From contig CP070802.1 in NCBI GenBank assembly GCA_020343595.1, positions 910,113 to 944,403 of the forward strand: a DNA stretch of 34,291 nt, written 5' to 3'. The DNA is from Caldifarciminota bacterium (GTDB taxonomy: Bacteria > Hydrothermota > Tepidihabitantia > SM23-42). The first letter of the stretch is position 1, and the number at the start of each line of letters is the position of its first letter. Below the pieces are notes generated by a model that had not been told where the DNA came from, ran no database searches, and was given only the letters and a program-made list of their open reading frames with translations. Below, piece after piece: positions 7,747 through 18,217 of the stretch. The position numbers and the translations under genes are program-made.

Positions 7747-9676
<1,930 letters not shown>

Positions 9677-9691
9677 ATCGAAGGTTTAGGA

Positions 9692-9738
9692 GGTTGGGGT
9701 CAAGGAGGCGCAGGCATTCGAGCCTCCTGACCCTGACT
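9692..9738 (+). terminator. Large stem-loop after groEL (possible terminator or processing site)
   Basis: GGGTCAAGGAGGC (9697-9709) pairs with GCCTCCTGACCC (9722-9733) with one bulged A, and wobble and extra pairs extend the stem out to about 9692/9738. The loop is 12 nt. No U-tract follows, so it is not a classical intrinsic terminator. It could partly end groEL transcripts or act as an RNA-processing or stability element before the FmdB-type gene. Confidence 0.6.
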
Positions 9739-9753
9739 CTCCTTAGCTGTATC

Positions 9754-10035
9754 ATGCCTACATACGAATACGAGTGTAAAGATTGTAGATACCGGTTTGA
9801 AGAATTCCAGAGGATCACCGATAAACCTCTAACTCAATGCCCCCGGTGTAACGGAGAGGTAAGAAGGCTGATCAGCGGTGGTGCTGGTTTGATATTCAAA
9901 GGCAAGGGATTTTATGTGACGGACTATAAGCGTTCACATCTGCCGGAAAGAAAGGAAACAAAGGGCACCCAACTCAAGGAACCTGATGCAAAGCCCAAAC
10001 CGCCGGCCAACGTTCCAAAAGAATCAAAAGAGTAA
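9754..10035 (+). CDS. FmdB-family zinc-ribbon regulatory-like protein
   Basis: A 93-aa protein starting MPTYEYECKDCRYRFEEFQ, the near-invariant beginning of the FmdB putative regulatory zinc-ribbon family. The ribbon uses CKDC (about residues 8-11) and CPRC (about 29-32), followed by the typical VRRLISGG and LIFKGKGFYVTDY segment, then a Lys/Pro-rich disordered tail. The frame is open further upstream to 9694, but those residues are encoded in the stem-loop and are not family-like, so the ATG at 9754 is the start. No good Shine-Dalgarno is seen. Function is not established; family members are small Zn-binding proteins. Confidence 0.88.
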   Translation: MPTYEYECKDCRYRFEEFQRITDKPLTQCPRCNGEVRRLISGGAGLIFKGKGFYVTDYKRSHLPERKETKGTQLKEPDAKPKPPANVPKESKE

Positions 10036-10049
10036 ATTGATCATTTCCT

Positions 10050-10262
10050 GTGCATAACGCCGCAAGATTTTTTGTAATTCTCGGCTTGATATTCCTATCT
10101 ATTGGGCTCGTTTTATTGTTATTCCCTAAGTTTCCTATTTTTAAGCTGCCCGGGGATGTTGTGCTGAAGAAGGACGGTGTTATCTTGATATTTCCGATTG
10201 CTACAGGAATAATCCTGTCCATTGTCCTGACTCTCATACTCAATCTCTTGCTGCGCAAATAA
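10050..10262 (+). CDS. DUF2905 family small membrane protein
   Basis: A 70-aa protein with two hydrophobic helices (FFVILGLIFLSIGLVLLLF and IATGIILSIVLTLILNLLL) joined by a conserved PKFPIFKLPGDVVLKKDG loop, the arrangement I recognise as DUF2905. It begins with GTG at 10050, 14 bases after the FmdB-type gene, and has no strong Shine-Dalgarno. It probably lies in the inner membrane. Function unknown. Confidence 0.85.
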   Translation: MHNAARFFVILGLIFLSIGLVLLLFPKFPIFKLPGDVVLKKDGVILIFPIATGIILSIVLTLILNLLLRK

Positions 10263-10274
10263 CACTGCCCTTTG

Positions 10275-11309
10275 ATGTCCTCAACATTAATGGAAGATCT
10301 GCAAATACATTCGCCCGTATTCTTCTGCGCTGGTGAACCGTCGGGCGATCTCTACGCAGGTCTTTTTGCACAGCAAATCAGGGGACAATTTCCGAATGTG
10401 AAGATTCACGGGGTGGGGGACGGCAGCATGGAGAAGAGTGGCGTGGAGATCGTCATGGGTATCGAAAGACTCGCTGCTTTTGGGTTGAACGACAGTCTGT
10501 CGTCACTGTCATCACATTACTCAAGCTACTTGAAGATCGCCCGGCGACTGGTAGGTTCGAATTCTAGGACCTTTGTTGCCGTGGCATATCCCGGTTTGAA
10601 TATTTTTCTGTGCCGCGTCGCCAAGCGACACGGCATGAAGGTCTATTACATGCTTCCACCGCAGATCTGGGCCTGGGGTCGGTTCCGGGTGAGACTCTTG
10701 AAAAGGTGGGTTGATGCGATCATCTCGTTTCTACCTTTTGAGGCCGGGGTCTACAGAAGCCATGGTTTTGAGACGCTGCTCTTTGACAATCCCCTCGTCA
10801 AATTGCTGCATCAATACAAGAGGCGAAGGCGAAAAAGGCGCATCGGTTTCATGCCCGGGTCGAGGCCTTCACAGATTGCACGGAATCTCTCCGTGGTTCT
10901 GCGTTTGGCAGAATTCATACGAGATCGCCGACCGGATATCGAACTTTGTATGGTGGCTTACGATACGGAGGTTGCTGCGCATCTCAGATGCCGCCAGCGC
11001 TCGCTGCCGGTCATATCCAAGGATCGGTATCAGGTGATGAAGGATTGTGACCTGCTTGTTGTCAGTTCTGGTACTGCCTCACTCGAGGCAGCAGCAATGC
11101 GTATTCCCCAGATATTCTTTCATCATTTGTCGTTCCTCGATGACCTTGTCCTGAGGAAATTCGTTCACCTGGATGAGTTCAATCTTGCTAATCTGTATTA
11201 TGACGAGAAGATTGTTCCGAGCTACATAACCAGTAACGCGCGGCTTCTCGAGCGGCAGCTGAAAGACGCGCTGAAAGACTACCTACAGACGGTAGGAAAT
11301 CCTGAGTGA
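10275..11309 (+). CDS. LpxB-like lipid-A-disaccharide synthase homologue, diverged
   Basis: A 344-aa GT-B glycosyltransferase of the LpxB family. Family landmarks are present: AGEPSGDLYA near the N-terminus, PPQIWAWG, FLPFEAGVY, the nucleotide-sugar region MPGSRPSQI and the SSGTASLEAA donor-site motif. Several expected residues differ: the E. coli motif GIDAPDFN, which holds the essential Asp98, reads AVAYPGLN here, and the RFIGH equivalent reads LLFDN. The protein may still act in lipid A or related glycolipid synthesis, but loss of the acidic residue questions that. Start codons TTG 10272, ATG 10275 and ATG 10290 are all possible and none has a clear Shine-Dalgarno. No other lpx gene is nearby. 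Confidence 0.75.
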   Translation: MSSTLMEDLQIHSPVFFCAGEPSGDLYAGLFAQQIRGQFPNVKIHGVGDGSMEKSGVEIVMGIERLAAFGLNDSLSSLSSHYSSYLKIARRLVGSNSRTFVAVAYPGLNIFLCRVAKRHGMKVYYMLPPQIWAWGRFRVRLLKRWVDAIISFLPFEAGVYRSHGFETLLFDNPLVKLLHQYKRRRRKRRIGFMPGSRPSQIARNLSVVLRLAEFIRDRRPDIELCMVAYDTEVAAHLRCRQRSLPVISKDRYQVMKDCDLLVVSSGTASLEAAAMRIPQIFFHHLSFLDDLVLRKFVHLDEFNLANLYYDEKIVPSYITSNARLLERQLKDALKDYLQTVGNPE

Positions 11310-11340
11310 TCGGCTCTTTGGCTGTAGGATCCTGCGGTAG

Positions 11341-12219
11341 CTATTCTGGCTGGTTGGCTATTTTCCGTACATCGGCAGCGATTGCTGCCTTCAGGCTTTC
11401 ATCGTCGACGAAATGCTCAATGCCTCGGATACGTTCCACAAACTCGATGCGCACGGTCTCTCCATAGAGATCTCCGGAGAAATTGACGATGTGAACTTCG
11501 AGGAGATCGTGACGACAGAACAACGCACCTGAGTATTTACGGCCGGCAGCACTGATCTTCACCGTGTATACGCCATCCAAGGGTAGTAGCTTGTTTGACG
11601 GTGCTGGTATGTTGATGGTCGGAAATCCGAGCTTCCTGCCTCTGCCCTTTCCATTGATCACCCTTCCTGATGCCGAGTACTGGCGTCCCAGTAGCCGGTT
11701 TGCCGCCTTAACGTTTCCTAACAAGAGCAATTCACGTATCCGCGTGCTCGATATTGTACCTTCATCGCCTATCTTTGGCATGACCTCGACCTTGAACAGA
11801 CCGCGAGCCAGGTTTGTTAGAATGTCGGCATTACCTTCTCGCATGTTGCCAAAATGGAAGTTTTCACCGACGACTACTATTGCGGGTTTTATCTGAAGAT
11901 CGATCAACTTTACGAATTTCTCCGGCGTGTATCGCGAGAATACATCGGAGAAAGTGAAATAGTAAATGAAATCAATGCCGAGTTGCTCGAAGATCTCTTC
12001 CTTCTCCTCCCGCGGGGTCAGGCAGCAGATCGGCGTCTTTTTTAGAATGAAGAATGGTAAAGGGGAGAAGGTTATTATCCCAACTCTCTGATCTTTACCG
12101 GCCAGCTGCTTCAATCTCTTGACGATCGCCTGATGCCCTCGATGTACGCCATCGAAACTCCCGATGCCACAAACCGCTTGCTGCGTGATCGGGTCGCTTT
12201 TGTCGGTCAGCACTAACAT
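11341..12219 (-). CDS. ribF: Bifunctional riboflavin kinase/FAD synthetase
   Basis: RibF phosphorylates riboflavin to FMN and adenylylates FMN to FAD. The N-terminal FAD synthetase (nucleotidyltransferase) domain shows GIGSFDGVHRGHQAIV with the HxGH-like motif, and FSPLPF; the C-terminal kinase domain has the typical GKGRGRKLGFPTINI and the DGVYTVKI stretch. From the chosen ATG at 12219 the length is 292 aa, normal for the family. The frame is open to 12306, but the extra 29 residues lie inside truB and are not RibF-like. The start overlaps the truB stop region by seven bases. It is the last gene of the proS-led minus-strand operon and is convergent with the LpxB-like gene. Confidence 0.95.
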   Translation of the reverse strand: MLVLTDKSDPITQQAVCGIGSFDGVHRGHQAIVKRLKQLAGKDQRVGIITFSPLPFFILKKTPICCLTPREEKEEIFEQLGIDFIYYFTFSDVFSRYTPEKFVKLIDLQIKPAIVVVGENFHFGNMREGNADILTNLARGLFKVEVMPKIGDEGTISSTRIRELLLLGNVKAANRLLGRQYSASGRVINGKGRGRKLGFPTINIPAPSNKLLPLDGVYTVKISAAGRKYSGALFCRHDLLEVHIVNFSGDLYGETVRIEFVERIRGIEHFVDDESLKAAIAADVRKIANQPE

Positions 12220-12884
12220 GCCATTTCCTGCAAGATCGTTCCCAAACTGGACGCCTGCGATACGTCGTGCTCCCCAATCCGTGTTCTCCTGAGAGTCAGC
12301 AAGCATGCTCCTGGACCGATTGCCTTTCCGAAGTCATGTACGAGTGAACGGATATAAACGCCTTTGCCCACAACTGCTCTGAATTTCAGGAGCGGTGGGT
12401 CAGCAAGTTCGATGTCAAATGATTTTATGAATACCCGGCGTGGATTGACGGATATGAATTCATTCTTCCGACTCAGCTCATAAAGTCTTCTTCCACCGCG
12501 TTTGAGGGCAGAGAATCGCGGTGGAGTCTGCTGCACGACACCCACGAATTGCCGAGCAAGACGGTTTAACGTACTCAGATCCAGGTCCGTCTTCGAAGTT
12601 ATAGCCGATACCTTGAGCGATCCCGTGATATCGTAGGTGTCGGTGGTTGTGCCGAGGAGAATTTCACCAGTGTATTCTTTATCCAGCTTTTGGATAGAAT
12701 CAAACTGCTTGGTGGCCCGATCGAATAGTAGTATCAATAGACCACTGGCGAAAGGGTCCAACGTTCCTGCATGCCCAACTTTCTTTCTACTCTTCTGCAA
12801 TATTCGTACGATCTGGAATGAGCTGAAGCCGACTGGTTTGTCAACCAGAAGAAACTGTTTCTTCGTATCATCTACTGTCACCAT
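12213..12884 (-). CDS. truB: tRNA pseudouridine(55) synthase TruB, short form
   Basis: TruB makes the universal pseudouridine 55 in the T-loop of tRNAs. The catalytic aspartate is D43 in GHAGTLDPFASGLL, and KEYTGEILLGTTTDTYD and the GVYIRSLVHDFG segment are further family motifs. At 223 aa it is clearly shorter than E. coli TruB (about 314 aa): the protein ends soon after the catalytic core and lacks a C-terminal PUA-like domain. The ATG at 12884 is 8 bases after the nrnA stop and has no strong Shine-Dalgarno. The order rbfA-nrnA-truB-ribF is a common bacterial arrangement. Confidence 0.95.
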   Translation of the reverse strand: MVTVDDTKKQFLLVDKPVGFSSFQIVRILQKSRKKVGHAGTLDPFASGLLILLFDRATKQFDSIQKLDKEYTGEILLGTTTDTYDITGSLKVSAITSKTDLDLSTLNRLARQFVGVVQQTPPRFSALKRGGRRLYELSRKNEFISVNPRRVFIKSFDIELADPPLLKFRAVVGKGVYIRSLVHDFGKAIGPGACLLTLRRTRIGEHDVSQASSLGTILQEMAC

Positions 12885-12892
12885 TATTGTGA

Positions 12893-13849
12893 TCAGCTGT
12901 GTTCCTTAATCTCACGCAGTATTGCGGTGAGTATTTCTTTCTTTGCTTCGGGGATTGTTTTTTGTAGCCGGAGACCGGCGGCGAGGCGATGTCCTCCGCC
13001 TCCGTAGCGACGTGCAAGCTGGTCGACGTCGATGACGCCGTCGCTCCGAAGACTTATTCTCGTACCGCCCTTTTCTTCGCGGAGGAACATGGAGACCCTG
13101 ACTCCCCTTATCGCTTCAAGAAAGGAAATGAAGTTCTCGGAATCGGACATTTCGGCGCTGCTCCGCTCGAGCATATCCTGAAAGAGATACATCATTGCCA
13201 CACCGTCCTTGACTTCAATCGTACTCAAGACCTTAGTCAGGAGGGCCGTGCCGCCGAGCGTTTTTGCGTTCAGCTTCTTTACCAGAAGGTCTGGTCTCAC
13301 CCCCAGGCCGACGAGTTCACTTGCGATCTGCAATGACTCCTTCGTCGTGTTAGCGTATACGAAGCCACCGGTTTCATTATATATGCCGCAGTAGAATATT
13401 TCGGCAAGGGATTTGCTGACCTTTATCTTGAGGCGTTTGAAGATGAAATATATGATCTCGCACGCAGATGAAGCTGTCTGATCGATGATCCGTAATGTGC
13501 CGAACGAATTGTTGCTCCGATGATGATCGATATTGATGATTGTTTTGTCCTTTAGATCCTGCTCCGTGATTTCCGGGAAGATTCTTGAAATGCCTGCGGA
13601 ATCTACGGCAATCAGCAAGTCGAAATCAGGTGCCTTACGCGTGAACTTGAGATTACCCAGCAGAAACTGGTATTTGGCCGGGATGCGCGAATGGCAGAAG
13701 AGTACTGGCTCTTTCCTGCGGTAGTGTTTGACGAGATATGCTGACGCCAGGGCGGCGGCGATACCATCACCATCTGGATCACGGTGTGTGGCGATGACGA
13801 TTCGTTTACTGCTCTTTATTATCCTGACTAATTTCGTCAATGAGTGCAT
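12893..13849 (-). CDS. nrnA: DHH/DHHA1 phosphoesterase, NrnA-like (oligoribonuclease/pAp phosphatase)
   Basis: A 318-aa DHH-family enzyme that likely degrades nanoRNAs and/or 3'-phosphoadenosine 5'-phosphate in a Mn-dependent way. Metal motifs are visible: HRDPDGDG (22-29), VDSA with Asp83, and the signature DHH at 108-110. The usual TDTG of motif IV reads NETG (158-161), so the metal aspartate is replaced by glutamate. The C-terminal DHHA1 domain has GGGGHRLAAG. The ATG at 13849 overlaps the end of rbfA by 44 bases and is preceded by GGGAAG. The gene lies between rbfA and truB as in many bacteria. Confidence 0.93.
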   Translation of the reverse strand: MHSLTKLVRIIKSSKRIVIATHRDPDGDGIAAALASAYLVKHYRRKEPVLFCHSRIPAKYQFLLGNLKFTRKAPDFDLLIAVDSAGISRIFPEITEQDLKDKTIINIDHHRSNNSFGTLRIIDQTASSACEIIYFIFKRLKIKVSKSLAEIFYCGIYNETGGFVYANTTKESLQIASELVGLGVRPDLLVKKLNAKTLGGTALLTKVLSTIEVKDGVAMMYLFQDMLERSSAEMSDSENFISFLEAIRGVRVSMFLREEKGGTRISLRSDGVIDVDQLARRYGGGGHRLAAGLRLQKTIPEAKKEILTAILREIKEHS

Positions 13850-14144
13850 CTATTTTCTTCCCGTATTCATAGCTGTTATCGATCTTAAATTCAATATCAG
13901 GTATATACTTGATTCTTACGCGGTTGGCCAATTCTGTGCGTATGTAGCCCTTTGCCCGGTTGAGTGTGGTCAACGCTACGTCCTTATCTTTCAGACTTGA
14001 GAAGTATACGGTTGCTTTCTTCAGGTCACTGCTGACGTCAACCGTAGTTACCGTTACCAGTCCGAGTCTGGGATCCTTGATCTCGTGCTCGATTATATCG
14101 GATACCGCACGGATCATGACAGAAGCGATTCGGTCTTTTCGCAT
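13806..14144 (-). CDS. rbfA: Ribosome-binding factor A
   Basis: RbfA is a KH-fold 30S assembly factor that acts on the 16S rRNA 5' region. The 112-aa protein starts MRKDRIASVMIRAVSDII and has EIKDPRLGLVTVTTVDVSSDLKKA, the family core, followed by RVRIKYIPDIEFKIDNS. The ATG overlaps the stop of the DUF503 gene by one base (TAATG). Its end overlaps nrnA. Confidence 0.96.
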   Translation of the reverse strand: MRKDRIASVMIRAVSDIIEHEIKDPRLGLVTVTTVDVSSDLKKATVYFSSLKDKDVALTTLNRAKGYIRTELANRVRIKYIPDIEFKIDNSYEYGKKIDALIDEISQDNKEQ

Positions 14145-14437
14145 TATATTATGGTGATGTCATAATTCAGCAGTGATACACCACGGAAGTTTTCCACATA
14201 ATTCAACGCTGTACGTAGTGATGAATCTACGTGCTGCCTGCTATTACCACAGGTGACCATTCCGAGTTGTGTGCGCTGCCACAGTGATAGATCCCCGAAT
14301 TCACAAATTGCCACATTATGGCGATTCTTCAACTTTTCCTTCAGGCTGACGACAATACGTCTCTTTTCCTTCAGTGATTGGCAGTTTTCGATGTGCAGAT
14401 CGAGGTCACACCGACCGACGAAGAATCTATCTGACAT
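14144..14437 (-). CDS. DUF503 (YlxP-like) family protein
   Basis: A 97-aa protein with the DUF503 hallmarks: an N-terminal strand FFVGRCDLDLHI followed by CQSLKEKRRIVVSLKEKLKNR, then NVAICEFG and LGMVTCGN. The family is usually found between infB and rbfA, as here, and has been linked to ribosome assembly by gene context only. The ATG overlaps the infB stop region by 11 bases, and the stop overlaps the rbfA start by one base, so all three are translationally linked. Confidence 0.9.
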   Translation of the reverse strand: MSDRFFVGRCDLDLHIENCQSLKEKRRIVVSLKEKLKNRHNVAICEFGDLSLWQRTQLGMVTCGNSRQHVDSSLRTALNYVENFRGVSLLNYDITII

Positions 14438-16514
14438 CCTTGCCGGCGTGTTCCTCGATCTTATAGAATTGCATCACATCATCCTTCTGGATATCAGAAA
14501 TATCCTCGAGCCCAATACCACATTCATAACCAGCGGCAACTTCTTTCACGTCTTCCTTGAACCTTTTCAGTGATACAACCTTGGCAGTAGCTATCTCTTT
14601 CTTTTCACGCATCAGGTGGGCGATACAATTTCTCAGGACCTTGCCGTCTTTCAAGTAACATCCGGCGATGACACCTGCCCGGGGAATATTGAATACTTCA
14701 CGCACCTCGGCTTCGCCGATCAGGATTTCCTGCAGTTTCGGCTCGAGCATTCCGAGCATAGCGGCTCTCAGGTCGTCGAGCGCCTCATATATCAAACGGT
14801 AGGTCCGTATCTCTACACCTTCACGTTCGGCACTTTCCATTGCGTTTGCGTCCGGACCAACATGAAAACCGACGCATACTGCGCCGGACACTTCGGCGAG
14901 CAAGATATCCGAGACATTTATCTTACCAACGCCCTTATGTACAACTCTGACTGATACCTCTTCAGTAGTCAGTTCCTGCAGTTTCTCGTCGAGTGCTTCA
15001 GCAGAACCTGCAGTATCGGCCTTCAGCAGGATTCTGAGTTCCTTTGTTTCACCCGCTTGGATTTTCTCCTGGAGATTGAGTAGTGTGAGTTTTGACTTGG
15101 GCGCCAACCGCCGGCTACGGTCCATTAGTTCACGCTGCGCTGCGAGTTCGCGCGCCCGATGTTCGTCGTCAACCGCGAGGAATATCTCACCGGCCTGGGG
15201 CAACCCGCTGAAACCGAGGACGAGAACCGGTGTTGAGGGACCTGCTTCGCTCACCTTATCATATTTCTCATCGAGCAGCTCGCGGACTCTTCCGAAATGG
15301 GGTCCGCATACAAATGGATCGCTCTTGCTCAACTTTCCTTCCTGTACCAGAATCGTTGATACATTGCCCTTTCCGCGGTCGAGCCGTGCTTCGAGTACTA
15401 CTCCCTTTGCGCTCTTATTAACGGGTGCCTTCAGGTTCAATTCTTCCGATTTGACCAATATCGCATCGAGCACGTCGGGTATGCCCTTGCCTTTAAGTGC
15501 CGAAACCTCGACGCAGATCGATGGGCCGCCGAAGTCCTCAATGACCACATTTGCTTTCGCGAGTTGTGTTTTGACCAAATTGACATTCGAATTCGGCAGA
15601 TCGATCTTGTTGATGCAGACAATTATCGGGACATTGGCCGCCCTTGCATGATCGATCGCCTCAACGGTTTGGGGCATTACCCCATCATCGGCCGCAACGA
15701 CCAGAATGACGATATCCGTTACCTGGGCACCCCTTGCCCTCATTGCCGTGAATGCTTCGTGACCCGGTGTATCCAAAAAGGTTATTATTTTTCCGTGATA
15801 AGCCACTTGATACGCGGCCATTTTTTGCGTGATCTTACCATATTCCTTCTCGGCGACATTGAGTTTTGTGATCGCGTCGAGTAGAGTTGTTTTACCGTGA
15901 TCGACATGACCCATGACGGTGACCACGGGCGGGCGGTCGATCGATTCGATTTCTTCTTCGGTCTTTACCTGTTCTTCGATCGATACCGCTTTGATCTTGC
16001 AGCCCAGTTCATCGCAAATGACCGAGATGGAATCGATGTCAAGACGCTGGTTAAGACTGACCATTAACCCGAGATCCATGCATTTCTTTATGACCTCGCT
16101 GACCGGTTTACCCACTGCCTGGGCAAGTTCGGCGACGGTCATGAAGTCCGTAACTTCAACAACCTTTTCTTCGGGTTTGGCTTCGACCTTCTGCGGCATT
16201 TCACGTTTGTAGTGTTTTTTAGTTTCGCGTTTCTCTAGTTTTGCAAGTGTCGATTTTACCTTCTCTTTGATCTCTTCTTTGTTAATCTTCTTCTTCTTCT
16301 CTTTTGCTCTCGGCTTTGAATAGCGTCGGGTAAATTCCTTCCTGACGCGTTTCTTCTCTTCCGATATTTTCGATTTAATCTTCTTGATTTCTTCGTCGGT
16401 CAACGCCGACATGTGCCCCTTGGCCTTGATCCCGATCTCCTCAAGTAGTTTTATGAGAGCAGCACTTGATAGTCCCAGGCTCTTTGCGACGCTATGAACC
16501 TTCTTGGCCGGCAT
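14427..16514 (-). CDS. infB: Translation initiation factor IF-2
   Basis: IF-2 is the GTPase that places fMet-tRNA on the 30S subunit. The order is an IF2N-type helical module (residues 1-30), a Lys/Arg/Glu-rich linker (40-120), a second IF2N module (122-180), then the GTPase domain with G1 GHVDHGKT (202-209), G3 DTPGHE, G4 NKID and G5 SALKGKG, and the C-terminal beta-barrels. The 695-aa length is on the short side. The G2 region reads [11 protein letters not shown] where most bacteria have GITQHIGAYQV, so two usually conserved residues are changed. The ATG overlaps the end of nusA by 23 bases. The ylxR and ylxQ genes often found between nusA and infB are missing. Confidence 0.97.
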   Translation of the reverse strand: MPAKKVHSVAKSLGLSSAALIKLLEEIGIKAKGHMSALTDEEIKKIKSKISEEKKRVRKEFTRRYSKPRAKEKKKKINKEEIKEKVKSTLAKLEKRETKKHYKREMPQKVEAKPEEKVVEVTDFMTVAELAQAVGKPVSEVIKKCMDLGLMVSLNQRLDIDSISVICDELGCKIKAVSIEEQVKTEEEIESIDRPPVVTVMGHVDHGKTTLLDAITKLNVAEKEYGKITQKMAAYQVAYHGKIITFLDTPGHEAFTAMRARGAQVTDIVILVVAADDGVMPQTVEAIDHARAANVPIIVCINKIDLPNSNVNLVKTQLAKANVVIEDFGGPSICVEVSALKGKGIPDVLDAILVKSEELNLKAPVNKSAKGVVLEARLDRGKGNVSTILVQEGKLSKSDPFVCGPHFGRVRELLDEKYDKVSEAGPSTPVLVLGFSGLPQAGEIFLAVDDEHRARELAAQRELMDRSRRLAPKSKLTLLNLQEKIQAGETKELRILLKADTAGSAEALDEKLQELTTEEVSVRVVHKGVGKINVSDILLAEVSGAVCVGFHVGPDANAMESAEREGVEIRTYRLIYEALDDLRAAMLGMLEPKLQEILIGEAEVREVFNIPRAGVIAGCYLKDGKVLRNCIAHLMREKKEIATAKVVSLKRFKEDVKEVAAGYECGIGLEDISDIQKDDVMQFYKIEEHAGKDVR

Positions 16515-17772
16515 CTTCGGTCTCCTTTTCTTCCTTCGGTCTCAATGTCTCCAGTAATTCTTGCACGGCATCATCGTCCAGCGAGAGGAGGAATTTCAGT
16601 TCATCGACCGGTGCGTTGATGACCGTGAGTATATTCGTATATCCTTTCTCGATCAGAGCTTTCTTGAGTTTCTTGTTCAGCAGTTTGACATCTTCGATCT
16701 TCATATTGGCGAGTTCTTTTTCCTTTATTTCCTTTTCGTATTCGGACACTTTCTTTATTTCGATATCGACCTCACATAATCTCGATGCCAGGTCAACATT
16801 GACACCGTTCTTGCCGATCGCTTTCGAGTAATCGTCGTCCGGTACGATCGCGAGCACGTGGCCTTCGGCAAGAGAGATCACCTCTTTCACTTTCGCCGGT
16901 GAAAGGCTGCGCGAAACCTGTATGGTCGGCTCCTTACTCCACTGAATGACATCTATTCGTTCGCCGGAGAGTTCTTTGACCACCGATTGAATGCGGCTGC
17001 CGCGGTACCCGACACAGGCTCCGATCGGATCGACCTTCGGATCGATCGTCTGAACAGCGAGTTTTGCGCGGACGCCTGGTTCGCGGACGATCTTGACAAC
17101 CTGAATGATGCCATCTTTAATTTCCGGTATTTCGTAGAAGAGCAGGCGTTCAAGGAATTTGGGGTCGGTCCTCGAGAGAATGATCTTGGGTCCCCACTGT
17201 GCCCGGTCGACGCGATGGACGACCGCGCGGATCGGGGAGTCCAGCCGGTAATGCTCTGACCTCATCATTCCGTAGCCGGGTATGACCGCTTCCACGGGGC
17301 CGAGATCAACGAGGATTTCGTTGCGGCTGACCACCTTCACGATGCCCTTGACGATCTCACCGATTTTCTTCTCGTACTCGGTCAGGATTCGGTTCCGTTC
17401 TGCCTCGCTGACTTTTTGCGTCAATGTCTGCTTGACCATTTCAATTGCAGTCCTGCCCAGATCTCCGATCGGAATCGGAATGCGAAAGACGTCACCTGTC
17501 TTGTAGCTTTCTTTCGTTTGCTGCGCTTCCTCCAATGTGATCTCCGTCTCCGGATCGGCGACTTCCTCGACGACTTTTTTTGTTATGAATATCTTTATGT
17601 CACCGGTTGATTTGTTGACGGTGACTTCTGATTCAGTGTTCTTACCGAATTTTCTTTTCATCCCACTTTCAATTGCTTCGGCAAGTGATTGCATTACATA
17701 GTCGAATTTAACGCCGCGCGCCCGGGCGACTGCTTTCATATTTTCGATTATCAGCTTAGTGTCATTTGTCAT
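16492..17772 (-). CDS. nusA: Transcription termination/antitermination factor NusA
   Basis: NusA binds RNA polymerase and nascent RNA and modulates pausing, termination and antitermination. The 426-aa protein has an N-terminal polymerase-binding domain (1-125), an S1 domain starting near IVKGIVKVVSRNEILVDLG, and two KH domains with VDPIGACVGYRGSRIQ and AIGKNGVNVDLA as GXXG-type loops. A short C-terminal helix-hairpin-helix-like tail follows, with an acidic end. A GAGGAG site precedes the ATG, four bases after the rimP stop. Confidence 0.97.
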   Translation of the reverse strand: MTNDTKLIIENMKAVARARGVKFDYVMQSLAEAIESGMKRKFGKNTESEVTVNKSTGDIKIFITKKVVEEVADPETEITLEEAQQTKESYKTGDVFRIPIPIGDLGRTAIEMVKQTLTQKVSEAERNRILTEYEKKIGEIVKGIVKVVSRNEILVDLGPVEAVIPGYGMMRSEHYRLDSPIRAVVHRVDRAQWGPKIILSRTDPKFLERLLFYEIPEIKDGIIQVVKIVREPGVRAKLAVQTIDPKVDPIGACVGYRGSRIQSVVKELSGERIDVIQWSKEPTIQVSRSLSPAKVKEVISLAEGHVLAIVPDDDYSKAIGKNGVNVDLASRLCEVDIEIKKVSEYEKEIKEKELANMKIEDVKLLNKKLKKALIEKGYTNILTVINAPVDELKFLLSLDDDAVQELLETLRPKEEKETEDAGQEGS

Positions 17773-17776
17773 GTGT

Positions 17777-18217
17777 TCACTCCTCGACTACATTTGCTCG
17801 TTTGATCGACGCGAAGGGTATGATACGTTCATCTTTTCCTGATGCCACAACGACTCCGTTATTCTCGGTACCTCTTAGGTATCCCCTGATCTTTGTATTT
17901 CCAGTATCGATTTCAACAACGTTGCCGACCGCCCAGGTGAAGTGCTCAGGCTTTTTGAGAACGCGTTCGACGCCTGGCGAGGATACTTCAAGCGTGTAAG
18001 GAAAGTCCAATAATTCTCTTTCGTCGAGTTCGCGTGAAATGATCTTGCTTGTCTTCTGGCAGTCTCCGATCGTGACATTTCCTTTTTCTTTGTCGATGTA
18101 GACCCGTAGCGTCCGTGATATATCATTGTACTCAAAATCATAGAATCTCAATCCAATATCTCTGACGATCTCGTCGATGGTCCGTGCGATCTGGTCAAGA
18201 TCCAAATTCCTATCCAT
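17777..18217 (-). CDS. rimP: Ribosome maturation factor RimP
   Basis: RimP assists 30S subunit assembly. The 146-aa protein has the N-terminal alpha/beta domain (GLRFYDFEYNDISRTLRVYIDKEKG) and the family motif LDFPYTLEVSSPGVERVLKKPEHF, followed by a C-terminal SH3-like barrel (VVEIDTGNTKIRGYLRG). Its start overlaps the proS stop region by 8 bases. Position just before nusA-infB is the standard one. Confidence 0.95.
   Translation of the reverse strand: MDRNLDLDQIARTIDEIVRDIGLRFYDFEYNDISRTLRVYIDKEKGNVTIGDCQKTSKIISRELDERELLDFPYTLEVSSPGVERVLKKPEHFTWAVGNVVEIDTGNTKIRGYLRGTENNGVVVASGKDERIIPFASIKRANVVEE

Noticed and set aside
9694-9753. N-terminal extension of the FmdB-type protein
   Set aside because: It is encoded by the stem-loop after groEL and gives an Arg/Ser/Leu string unlike the family, which begins MPTYEYEC.
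12220-12306. N-terminal extension of RibF by 29 residues
   Set aside because: The extension is encoded inside truB in another frame and does not resemble RibF; the inner ATG fits the family length.
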